6,430 bases of DNA from an uncultured Pseudomonadota bacterium (GTDB lineage: Bacteria > Myxococcota_A > UBA9042 > CAIXZC01). The notes beneath the pieces are model-generated. The model saw only the letters and a list, made by a program, of their open reading frames with translations. It did not search any database and was not told the DNA's origin. Both the position numbers and the translations under genes were made by a program. Below are positions 1-5,489 of this stretch, piece after piece. Location of the stretch: contig CALGBT010000245.1 in assembly GCA_937884235.1 (NCBI GenBank), positions 1 through 6,430 of the forward strand. Direction: 5' to 3'. The stretch's first letter is position 1, and each line of letters opens with the position of its first letter.

Positions 1-810
1 CGTCAGGAAGCTGCTGATGGTAGCCTTGAAAGAGGTCTCCAGGAGGTTCAGAACCTCCGCCCGCTGCATAAACTTGTCAATGATATGACTCTGATAGCGA
101 ATCCCCTCTTCAAAGAGTGCCTGGTCCAAGGAGTCACGGTAAGGCTTCTTCTTGCTGCCCCGCACAACCATCGTTTCCATGGAAGATTTGAGATTCGTGA
201 AGACCAGACGGGTCGACATATTGTCGTCCACCAGCACAAACAACTCGGGGAAGGCCCGCCCGAACTCTTTCTTCTGCACTGGGAAGATTATCTGCGTCAG
301 GGGCAACCAGGTCAGCTTGAAGTAGCAAACCGACCACGGATCAGCTTCCGCCAGGCAACTGGACAACACGTAGTCCTGAATAAAATTGGCGTAGCCGCCC
401 TCAATGTCCAAGGATTTGGTCGCCTGCTTGCTGAGCTGCTCAGTGAAACGAGCCAGTAACTCTTTGGACTGCCCATAGACGAACTCCAGCAGGCGCTCCG
501 GCGGCACCTGCTTACGCACCGGGAATTCCTGCCGAGTACGGGTAAGAATGTTGCGCACCTCTTCCCGGCTCTCGTTGAGGAACTGCACGTAGGCAGCCAG
601 GTCCGAGGCAAGGATGCTGTCAGCATAGTCCTTGAGCCGTGCAATCCGTCGATCGGTCACGGCATCGTATGAGGCCGAGGCCGAGGCCAACGAAGGGTAG
701 AGCTGCTCTTGAACATACTTTTCCTGCTGGTCGTCGATCATCACCCACATAACCGCGACCACCAACACGATCGAGAAGAAGTAGAGTAGGGCCAACTTCA
801 TTCGAGACAT
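1..810 (-). CDS. Membrane-anchored extracytoplasmic protein of unknown function, C-terminus cut off by window edge
   Basis: Reading leftward from ATG at 810-808, 270 codons stay open to base 1, so the gene continues outside the window. The start is supported by a strong Shine-Dalgarno sequence, GGGAGGAG (complement of 818-825), 7 nt upstream. The protein opens MSRMKLALLYFFSIVLVV: a short basic N-terminus and one hydrophobic helix at about residues 6-25, with no lipobox, so it is a signal anchor or uncleaved signal. After it come an Ala-Ser repeat (about 41-47) and a mainly helical, charged region with stretches such as NESREEVRNILTRTRQEF. No second membrane helix, kinase, GGDEF or HAMP motif is visible in the part present. 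The topology (one helix, then a domain of more than 240 residues) would fit the sensor half of a signalling protein or a stand-alone periplasmic protein, but I do not recognise the family. It has its own strong promoter. Confidence 0.8.
   Translation of the reverse strand, partial: MSRMKLALLYFFSIVLVVAVMWVMIDDQQEKYVQEQLYPSLASASASYDAVTDRRIARLKDYADSILASDLAAYVQFLNESREEVRNILTRTRQEFPVRKQVPPERLLEFVYGQSKELLARFTEQLSKQATKSLDIEGGYANFIQDYVLSSCLAEADPWSVCYFKLTWLPLTQIIFPVQKKEFGRAFPELFVLVDDNMSTRLVFTNLKSSMETMVVRGSKKKPYRDSLDQALFEEGIRYQSHIIDKFMQRAEVLNLLETSFKATISSFLT
671..688. repeat. Three tandem GAGGCC hexamers inside the leftward gene
   Basis: GAGGCC is repeated exactly three times at 671-676, 677-682 and 683-688. 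On the coding (minus) strand this gives alternating Ala and Ser codons at about residues 42-47, just beyond the membrane helix. Gain or loss of units would be in frame and would only change the length of the linker. Three copies is short and may be chance. Confidence 0.6.
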
Positions 811-875
811 CGGTCGACTCCTCCCGCCAGATTGTCCTGTTGAGAGCTATCAATATCCATGCAAAATCACAGGCT

Positions 876-904
876 ATCATAGACGGCGACCCGCAGGGTG
901 TCAA
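876..904 (-). promoter_or_regulatory. Strong sigma-70-type promoter for the leftward gene
   Basis: On the minus strand, TTGACA (complement of 899-904) is followed after exactly 17 nt by TATGAT (complement of 876-881). This is a perfect -35 box and a 5-of-6 match to the -10 box at the ideal spacing. Transcription would start near 868-870, giving a leader of about 60 nt that contains the Shine-Dalgarno sequence. It points at the membrane-anchored gene and suggests constitutive expression. Confidence 0.75.
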
Positions 905-978
905 CCAAACTTTGCCACCGCCAGAGGACCACATCCGCCGGTAGGCGAAACTGCTGAAAACCAGTCGTCGCAACCATT

Positions 979-994
979 TGGCAGCCCCATTGCG
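979..994 (+). promoter_or_regulatory. Sigma-54 (RpoN) -24/-12 promoter element upstream of the acyl-CoA dehydrogenase
   Basis: TGGCAGCCCCATTGCG matches the RpoN consensus TGGCAC-N5-TTGCA well. The invariant GG (980-981) and GC (992-993) are separated by exactly 10 nt, and the flanking T, CA and TT are also present. Predicted initiation is near 1005, leaving a leader of about 120 nt before the ATG at 1125. RpoN promoters need an activator bound upstream. The candidate space (about 845-975) is shared with the sigma-70 promoter of the opposite gene. I could not pick out a clear enhancer palindrome there. Confidence 0.6.
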
Positions 995-1023
995 CAGTTG
1001 CGTCATAGATTTCCCCGCTTCTT

Positions 1024-1059
1024 CGACGCAGTGCAGAAGATCCTTGCAACGGTGCGTCG
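1024..1059 (+). promoter_or_regulatory. Possible stem-loop in the acyl-CoA dehydrogenase leader
   Basis: CGACGCA (1024-1030) and TGCGTCG (1053-1059) are perfect inverted 7-mers. Nested inside are TGCA (1032-1035) and TGCA (1045-1048), which could extend to a G-U pair and close a 7-nt loop, with an uneven internal loop between the two stems. No T-run follows, so it does not look like an intrinsic terminator. It would lie in the transcript started by the sigma-54 element. It could be an RNA fold, a protein-binding site or chance. Confidence 0.3.
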
Positions 1060-1109
1060 TTTTCAATATTCTGGCCGGGACGTAAGGGTTGATAACCGTG
1101 ACCACATGC

Positions 1110-1116
1110 AAGGAGG
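1110..1116 (+). promoter_or_regulatory. Shine-Dalgarno sequence fixing the acyl-CoA dehydrogenase start
   Basis: A full AAGGAGG lies 8 nt before ATG 1125. The open frame could be extended back to a TTG at 1089, but that codon has no ribosome-binding site, and the extension would overlap this one. The 1125 start is therefore preferred. Confidence 0.85.
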
Positions 1117-1124
1117 CTTGGCGC

Positions 1125-2987
1125 ATGGACTACAGAGCTGACATCCGGGACATCAAATTCGTGGCCTTCGAAATGCTCAAGATTCATGAGCTGGCCGGGT
1201 ACGAACGCTTTGCCGAAGCCAATCGAGAGACCCTGGAGATGGTCATCGACGAAGGCTATACTTTCGCCCGGGAGGCCCTGGCGCCAACCTTCGAGATTGG
1301 CGACCGGGAAGGTTGCCGCTTCGAGGGCGGCAAAGTCACCATGAGTGATGCCATCAAAGGGGCCTTCAAGACCTGGGGAGAACAGGGCTGGGCAGGAATC
1401 GTCGAGACGCCCGAGTATGGCGGTCAGGGGTTGCCGCTGGTCACCGCCTCCATCCTTAACGAGATGTTCACCGGGGCCAACTGCGCCCTCTCCCTCCTGC
1501 CGATGCTCACCGTCGGCGCCGCTCACCTGCTCGAGAAATACGCTACTGAGTACGTCAAAGATACCTGCCTCGAGAAGATGTACAGCCTCGAGTGGGGCGG
1601 CACCATGTGCCTCACTGAGCCCCACGCCGGCACCGATGTCGGGGCCAGCAAGAGCAAGGCCGTGAAGATCGAAGACGGCATCTATCGCATCAACGCCACC
1701 AAGAACTTCATCACCGGCGGCGACCACGACGGTGCCGCCAACATCATCCATGTCCTCCTGGCGCGCACAGAAGGCGCACCAAAGGGAACCCGCGGGCTCT
1801 CCCTCTTCTGCATCCCCAAGTATCGCTTTGACGAGAAGGGTAACCCCGGCGAGTTCAACGATGTCGCGGCCGGCGGCATTGAGCATAAAATGGGCATCCA
1901 CGGCTCCCCCACCTGCACCATGAACTTCGGGGAGAACGACAACTGCATCGGCTACCTCATCGGTGATGAATGTGCCGGCATGCGCATCATGTTTACCCTT
2001 ATGAACGAGGCCCGCATCTGGGTCGGCATGCAGGGGCTGGCGCTGGCCAGTTGCGCTTACCAGCAAACACTGCAATACGCCCGGGAACGAATTCAGGGCA
2101 ACGACCTGCGCGAAATGCGCAACGCCGATGCCGCCCGCGTCCCCATCATCCGACACCCTGATGTCCGCCGCAACCTGATGTCCATGAAGGCTTGGACCGA
2201 GGCCATGCGCTCCCTCTTCGTCAACGTTGCCTACATGGAAGACATCGTCCAGGTCACCGACGATGAGGAAGCCAAAACGCGCCTGCAAGGGACCATCGAC
2301 CTGCTGACTCCAATCTGCAAGGCCTACGGTTCTGATACCGGCTTCGACGTCACCTCAATTGGCGTCCAGGTTCTTGGCGGCTACGGCTACTGCAGCGAAT
2401 ATCCCCTCGAACAACTCCTGCGTGATGCCCGCATCGCAGCCATCTACGAAGGTGCCAACGGCATCCAGGCCCTAGACCTCTTCGGCCGCAAACTGACCAT
2501 GAAGGGGGGGCGCCTCTTTGCCAACTACATGGCCGACATCCAGACCTTCCTCAATGACCACCAGAATAGCCCGGTCATCGGCGATATCCTTGAGGCTGTG
2601 GCAGAGGCACGAAAGACCCTGCAGCAGACCACCGTCAAGCTCTCCTTCCTAGCACGGGAGAATATGCTGGCCGGAGTCGTTCAGGCGACCCCCTACCTCC
2701 GCATGTTCGGCCACGTCGCCTGCGCCTTTGAGCTGGCCAAGCAAGCAGTCACCGCCAACCAACGGCTCACGGAACTGTATGCCGAGAAGGGAGCGGAGAC
2801 TGACGAAGCCAAACAAGCTCTCTACGAAACCAACGCCGACGCCAACTTCTACCTTGGCAAATTGCACACCGCCCGCTTCTTCATGAACAACATTCTTCCC
2901 GAGATCTACGGCCTGCAAAGAGCCCTGACGTCCAAAGACACGTCGGCCCTTGATGTCCGCTTTGGCCTCAATGAGGAAGATGCCTAG
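1125..2987 (+). CDS. Acyl-CoA dehydrogenase, long DmdC-like type (620 aa)
   Basis: This is an FAD-dependent acyl-CoA dehydrogenase that oxidises an acyl-CoA thioester to the 2,3-enoyl-CoA and passes electrons to ETF. Visible in order: a short N-terminal segment of the AcylCoA_DH_N type (YRADIRDIKFVAFEM, residues 3-17); the helical N-domain; the beta-domain flavin/substrate motif MCLTEPHAGTDVG (about 161-173); and the helical C-domain with GVQVLGGYGYCSEYPLEQLLRD and IYEGANGIQALD, in which Glu442 is the expected catalytic base. A further C-terminal domain of about 150 residues follows. The extra N- and C-terminal parts and the 620-residue length (against about 380 for short- and medium-chain enzymes) match the group containing 3-methylmercaptopropionyl-CoA dehydrogenase DmdC. 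That group is common in bacteria without dimethylsulfoniopropionate metabolism, so the real substrate is open and may be a fatty or aromatic acyl-CoA. No ETF or thiolase gene is adjacent. A sigma-54-type promoter lies upstream. The catalytic motifs are intact. Confidence 0.95.
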   Translation: MDYRADIRDIKFVAFEMLKIHELAGYERFAEANRETLEMVIDEGYTFAREALAPTFEIGDREGCRFEGGKVTMSDAIKGAFKTWGEQGWAGIVETPEYGGQGLPLVTASILNEMFTGANCALSLLPMLTVGAAHLLEKYATEYVKDTCLEKMYSLEWGGTMCLTEPHAGTDVGASKSKAVKIEDGIYRINATKNFITGGDHDGAANIIHVLLARTEGAPKGTRGLSLFCIPKYRFDEKGNPGEFNDVAAGGIEHKMGIHGSPTCTMNFGENDNCIGYLIGDECAGMRIMFTLMNEARIWVGMQGLALASCAYQQTLQYARERIQGNDLREMRNADAARVPIIRHPDVRRNLMSMKAWTEAMRSLFVNVAYMEDIVQVTDDEEAKTRLQGTIDLLTPICKAYGSDTGFDVTSIGVQVLGGYGYCSEYPLEQLLRDARIAAIYEGANGIQALDLFGRKLTMKGGRLFANYMADIQTFLNDHQNSPVIGDILEAVAEARKTLQQTTVKLSFLARENMLAGVVQATPYLRMFGHVACAFELAKQAVTANQRLTELYAEKGAETDEAKQALYETNADANFYLGKLHTARFFMNNILPEIYGLQRALTSKDTSALDVRFGLNEEDA

Positions 2988-3023
2988 CCGCTTCTGCAGC
3001 GCCCATCCATCTGCTCGAAAATC

Positions 3024-3051
3024 TTGCCACATCCTGCAACCGGAGTAGACT
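3024..3051 (+). promoter_or_regulatory. Weak candidate sigma-70 promoter before the FtsB-like gene
   Basis: TTGCCA (3024-3029, 5 of 6) and TAGACT (3046-3051, 4 of 6) are 16 nt apart. The -10 box lies inside a short palindrome, GTAGACTCTAC (3045-3055), which could be an operator. Initiation near 3058 would leave only about a dozen bases before the start codon, just enough for the GGAGG. The gene might instead be read through from the acyl-CoA dehydrogenase, since I see no terminator in the 82-bp gap. Confidence 0.3.
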
Positions 3052-3069
3052 CTACCAGTTGGAGGTGCT

Positions 3070-3375
3070 ATGCGCAGGTTCTTCTCAGCTACGTGGCGTA
3101 CAATCAAGGGTCTCTCGCTGACCCTCTTGGTTTGCGCTCTGCTGGTAGCAACTGCCTACGCCTTCGTAGTCGAAGGGGAGCAGCGCCAGATCTCGGCAAT
3201 GGCCGACCGCCTGGACCGACTTCAGCGAGATGTGGAACGAGCCCGGCAGAAGAATCGCCACCTTAAAGCTCTAATCGTCCGCATGCAGAAGACCCACGGT
3301 CTGGCAGAAAAGATCGCCCGGGAGGACTCTGGACTCATCAAAGAAGGTGAGATTCTCTATATCTTCCCGCACTGA
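3070..3375 (+). CDS. ftsB: FtsB/DivIC-like septum formation initiator protein (101 aa)
   Basis: This is a small bitopic membrane protein of the kind that joins FtsL and FtsQ in the divisome. It has a short basic cytoplasmic tail (MRRFFSATWRTIKG), one membrane helix at about residues 15-34, and then a coiled-coil-like stretch at about 37-73 (ISAMADRLDRLQRDVERARQ onward). The end, EKIAREDSGLIKEGEILYIF (80-99), follows the family pattern of an acidic IAREELGMVKPGE-like motif closing in a hydrophobic strand. The length is typical. GGAGG (3061-3065) lies just ahead of ATG 3070. It is 82 bp after the acyl-CoA dehydrogenase and tail to tail with the phosphatase gene, 53 bp away. In many proteobacteria ftsB sits beside eno or ispD, and neither is here. 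The symbol is by family resemblance; another small FtsB/FtsL-like coiled-coil protein is possible. Confidence 0.8.
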   Translation: MRRFFSATWRTIKGLSLTLLVCALLVATAYAFVVEGEQRQISAMADRLDRLQRDVERARQKNRHLKALIVRMQKTHGLAEKIAREDSGLIKEGEILYIFPH

Positions 3376-3428
3376 ACGGCGGACCTTGTTGACTTTGACC
3401 CTGAAGGCAATTCAAACTCACCAACCGA

Positions 3429-3911
3429 TTACTGCCCCCGGCGGAAATCCTTGCGACGACGCTCGCTCAACTCCTCCAGCAATCGCCGATAGGGACTAGC
3501 CTGCGGACGCCTGCTCTTGACCAGCCGGTAGGCTGATTCGACACTGTGCCCACGCTTCAGGACCAGATACGAAACCACGATTCCGGTGGAACGATTGATA
3601 CCGGCAGTGCAATGAACGTAGACCCGCTCGTTCTCTTTGAGCAGTTCCTCCAACTCCCCCACAGCAGTATCAAGTTTCTCCAGCAGATCCGCAGGGTCAA
3701 AGTCGACAATCGCTACCCGACGCATATCCACCGACCGCTCCGCCCCAAGTGCCTGGAGAACTTCCCAGCGCATACCAAGGCGACGAAAATCAGACTCGTC
3801 CTGGAGCGAAAGAAGACCACTGACTCCCAATCGCTTCAGAGTATCAAGCTCTTCCGCAGATGTTATCTGTGTCCCCACAAGAATCTCTTTCGTGACAATG
3901 GATAGATCCAC
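3429..3911 (-). CDS. Dual-specificity protein phosphatase, SEX4/laforin-like (160 aa)
   Basis: This is a single-domain cysteine phosphatase. The active-site P-loop HCTAGINRST (residues 100-109) has the C-x5-R-S/T signature, with nucleophile Cys101, Arg107 and Ser108. The probable general acid is Asp70 in VDFDPADL, 31 residues before the cysteine. The N-terminal part (ILVGTQITSAEELDTLKRLG, about 10-29, then LLSLQDESDF) and the D-loop read like the plant starch phosphatase SEX4. The P-loop is one residue off the glucan-phosphatase pattern C-x-A-G-x-G-R (Asn for the last Gly). No carbohydrate-binding module and no signal peptide are present, so it is cytoplasmic. The substrate may be a phosphoprotein, phosphoglucan or other phosphoester. 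I chose GTG 3911 because a purine-rich Shine-Dalgarno sequence precedes it and homology to the fold begins at once. An ATG at 4037 would add 42 residues of unlikely sequence across the divergent promoter region. Confidence 0.9.
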   Translation of the reverse strand: MDLSIVTKEILVGTQITSAEELDTLKRLGVSGLLSLQDESDFRRLGMRWEVLQALGAERSVDMRRVAIVDFDPADLLEKLDTAVGELEELLKENERVYVHCTAGINRSTGIVVSYLVLKRGHSVESAYRLVKSRRPQASPYRRLLEELSERRRKDFRRGQ

Positions 3912-3915
3912 AAAT

Positions 3916-3924
3916 CCCCCCCTC
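3916..3924 (-). promoter_or_regulatory. Shine-Dalgarno sequence made of a G7 run, before the phosphatase GTG
   Basis: On the minus strand GAGGGGGGG (complement of 3916-3924) lies 4 nt before GTG 3911. The GAGG core is about 9 nt from the start. It supports the GTG start. The run of seven G residues is a slippage-prone tract, and its length would change the spacing to the start codon. Confidence 0.55.
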
Positions 3925-3938
3925 AAAAACGCCCCGCC

Positions 3939-3967
3939 ATTATCCTTGCAGATGGCCGGCGATACAA
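3939..3967 (-). promoter_or_regulatory. Candidate sigma-70 promoter for the phosphatase gene
   Basis: On the minus strand GATAAT (complement of 3939-3944, 5 of 6) is preceded at 17 nt by TTGTAT (complement of 3962-3967, a weak 3-of-6 -35 box). Initiation near 3932 would give a leader of about 20 nt carrying the G-rich ribosome-binding site. This independently favours the GTG start at 3911. Confidence 0.4.
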
Positions 3968-3983
3968 CGACAAAAGGGAATGG

Positions 3984-4011
3984 TTGTCTTTTCGCCCCTG
4001 TTGACCACAAT
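3984..4011 (+). promoter_or_regulatory. Weak candidate promoter for the metallophosphoesterase cluster
   Basis: TTGTCT (3984-3989) and CACAAT (4006-4011) are 16 nt apart, each matching the sigma-70 boxes at 4 of 6 positions. It lies 25 bp before ATG 4036, at a sensible distance for the first gene of the rightward cluster. The match is poor, and an alternative -10 shifted by one base (ACAATA) is equally weak. Confidence 0.25.
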
Positions 4012-4035
4012 AGAGGAGTCGCCACTGGAGGCCTC

Positions 4036-4743
4036 ATGAAGCTGGCAGTTTGCTCAGACTTTCATCTTGGACGAAGGGACAATACTGACCGCTTCGGCCA
4101 TGATATCGGCCACTTTCACGCCTACCTCGACCACCTGGAGGAGACCTCCGACCAGGTGATACTCCTCGGCGACATCCTTGATACTCACCACGGCCGTATC
4201 CCCTTGGCCTTCTTCAGAGAGGTCCGCATCATCTCGGACCTTTATGCCGGACTGGTGGACCGGCTCCTTGGCGGCAAGATGCGCGTCGTCTCCGGCAACC
4301 ATGACTCCTGCCTCAGTCAACTGCCGGGAGTGACCGAGGAGGCTCTCTTCGAAAGCGATGGCCGACGCATTCTGCTGATGCATGGCCACCAGTTTGACCG
4401 ACTGATACGAACCTCCCCAACCCTTTGCGCCATCGGTAATTACCTGGGAGGAGCCGCCGAGCGACGGGGATTTTCCGGCGCCCTCGCATTCCTCGACTGG
4501 ATTGACGATGCCGCCAATGGCGGCGTCAAAGTCGACCGCAATCTGCTCTACCGAACCAAGGCCGTCGAACTCGCACTGCGACGCCAGGTGGAAACCATTG
4601 TCCTGGGACATACGCACCAGCAGGATTGCCACTCGGCGCGAGGAGTTACCTATCTCAATGTCGGCGCCAATCTGGCAGGACGTTTCGAGTACGGCTTCAT
4701 TGATACGAAAAGCGGGGCTGTCGAGGCTCGGACATGGGGCTGA
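4036..4743 (+). CDS. Calcineurin-like metallophosphoesterase, LpxH-related (235 aa)
   Basis: This is a two-metal phosphoesterase with every core motif in order: SDFHLG (Asp8, His10), LLGDILD (Asp46), SGNHDS (Asn88, His89), LLMHGHQFD (His116, His118) and LGHTH (His192, His194). The order and spacing, the 235-residue length and the MHG motif resemble LpxH (UDP-2,3-diacylglucosamine hydrolase of lipid A synthesis). However, E. coli LpxH has GNRD where this protein has GNHD, and no other lpx gene is in view, so the substrate is not settled. There is no signal peptide or membrane helix, so it is cytoplasmic or peripheral. TGGAGG (4026-4031) lies 4 nt before ATG 4036. The same frame is open further upstream, but that part is antisense to the phosphatase. 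It is divergent from the phosphatase gene and overlaps the next gene by 10 nt. Confidence 0.9.
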   Translation: MKLAVCSDFHLGRRDNTDRFGHDIGHFHAYLDHLEETSDQVILLGDILDTHHGRIPLAFFREVRIISDLYAGLVDRLLGGKMRVVSGNHDSCLSQLPGVTEEALFESDGRRILLMHGHQFDRLIRTSPTLCAIGNYLGGAAERRGFSGALAFLDWIDDAANGGVKVDRNLLYRTKAVELALRRQVETIVLGHTHQQDCHSARGVTYLNVGANLAGRFEYGFIDTKSGAVEARTWG

Positions 4744-5489
4744 GTCTAAACCTTGCAACCCGGCTGTCATGCCTTTGCCTGTTGGCCCTGACGCTCCTGT
4801 CACCGGCCCCGAGTCGGGCGGAATTCCTCAAACTGGTGGGCTGGAAAGCAGCCGGTAAAGGCCGCCTCAACGTACTCGTCTGGCGTCAGCAACTCGACCT
4901 CCAGAGAGGTTTTGATAGCTACTTCTTCGACGAATACGAAGCCCCTGCCAATAAACGCCTCAAAAGCTCTGCAGTAGCCCTCCGGGCTCGGGACCGATGG
5001 TTGCCTGTGGGCCAGTTTGAGGTTTACCTGCTGGAAGTCAGGGAAGCCGCCAAACGGCTCTTGAAGACCTGCCAGAAGGCGGGCTATCAAATGGTCTGCG
5101 ATGTCGCCAGCGTCCCCAACGGAAAGAGCGCGCAAATCTCTTTCAGGGCCGGCGAAGCTGAGCTGACCCTGAGCCTCGTCCGTGGCCCGAAGCGAGACGA
5201 GGTTGTCCTGCAAAAGGGCGAGAACAAGAGCTACAGTCTTGTCCGGATCCTGCCCCCAGGCGGACGCGACGCCCCCACCGTGGGGAGCCGCACACTGGTT
5301 CAAGGGGCGCTCCTGCATGGAGGCAGGATGCTGGCCGTAATCGTACATACGCAGCTCCTCCCTGCCCCAGAAAACTGCCCCGCTGAATCGGTCTACTTCT
5401 TCCCTCTGCGCCGGGCCACGAAGAGCCTGGGGCTGCCATACCCGCTCACCGTCGAGAATTGCGTCGAGAAGGAAGACCCATGGCCATGA
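4734..5489 (+). CDS. Secreted protein of unknown function with four cysteines (251 aa)
   Basis: I do not recognise this protein. It begins with a Sec signal peptide: one Arg at position 10, a hydrophobic core (LSCLCLLALTLL) and a likely cleavage site after Ser-Arg-Ala at residue 29, giving a mature protein of about 222 residues. The mature part has no membrane helix and no lipobox cysteine at the cleavage site. It contains four cysteines (113, 122, 215, 243), which could form two disulfides in the periplasm. An aromatic patch (FDSYFFDEY, 60-68) and a basic helix-like stretch around 103-111 stand out. No catalytic motif is seen. GAGG at 4723-4726 lies 7 nt before ATG 4734. It overlaps the metallophosphoesterase by 10 nt and mutS2 by 10 nt (or 4 nt, if mutS2 starts at its second ATG). 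It is therefore probably made from the same message by coupled translation. Confidence 0.8.
   Translation: MGLSLNLATRLSCLCLLALTLLSPAPSRAEFLKLVGWKAAGKGRLNVLVWRQQLDLQRGFDSYFFDEYEAPANKRLKSSAVALRARDRWLPVGQFEVYLLEVREAAKRLLKTCQKAGYQMVCDVASVPNGKSAQISFRAGEAELTLSLVRGPKRDEVVLQKGENKSYSLVRILPPGGRDAPTVGSRTLVQGALLHGGRMLAVIVHTQLLPAPENCPAESVYFFPLRRATKSLGLPYPLTVENCVEKEDPWP

Noticed and set aside
85..459. 124-codon plus-strand frame at the left end
   Set aside because: It is antisense to the partial membrane-anchored gene, which has a strong promoter, Shine-Dalgarno sequence and signal anchor. The plus-strand frame shows no ribosome-binding site or motif.
620..1126. 168-codon minus-strand frame spanning the intergenic region
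   Set aside because: It overlaps the start of the leftward gene in another frame and covers both promoters. Its composition is not protein-like (many Trp, Cys and Arg), and no ribosome-binding site was found.
867..2288. 473-codon open frame on the minus strand opposite the acyl-CoA dehydrogenase
   Set aside because: It is fully antisense to a gene with clear catalytic motifs, its translation is Gly/Val/Ala/His-rich without any domain, and it runs through the divergent promoters. It is a by-product of biased codon use.
2988..3069. Possible terminator after the acyl-CoA dehydrogenase
   Set aside because: Only a 4-bp CGCT/AGCG pair and the short GTAGACTCTAC palindrome are present, with no T-run. 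No intrinsic terminator can be supported.
3376..3428. Possible shared terminator between the convergent FtsB-like and phosphatase genes
   Set aside because: The 53 bp contain a small TTGACTTTGAC repeat but no GC-rich hairpin or T-run.
3637..4035. Upstream in-frame extension of the metallophosphoesterase
   Set aside because: The extension is antisense to the phosphatase and is Ser/Arg-rich. The phosphoesterase fold begins exactly at ATG 4036 (MKLAVCSDFHLG), with TGGAGG before it.
3912..4037. Longer phosphatase start at ATG 4037
   Set aside because: It would add 42 residues with no similarity to the fold and extend over the divergent promoter region to the start of the opposite gene. The GTG at 3911 has a ribosome-binding site and a promoter at the right distance.
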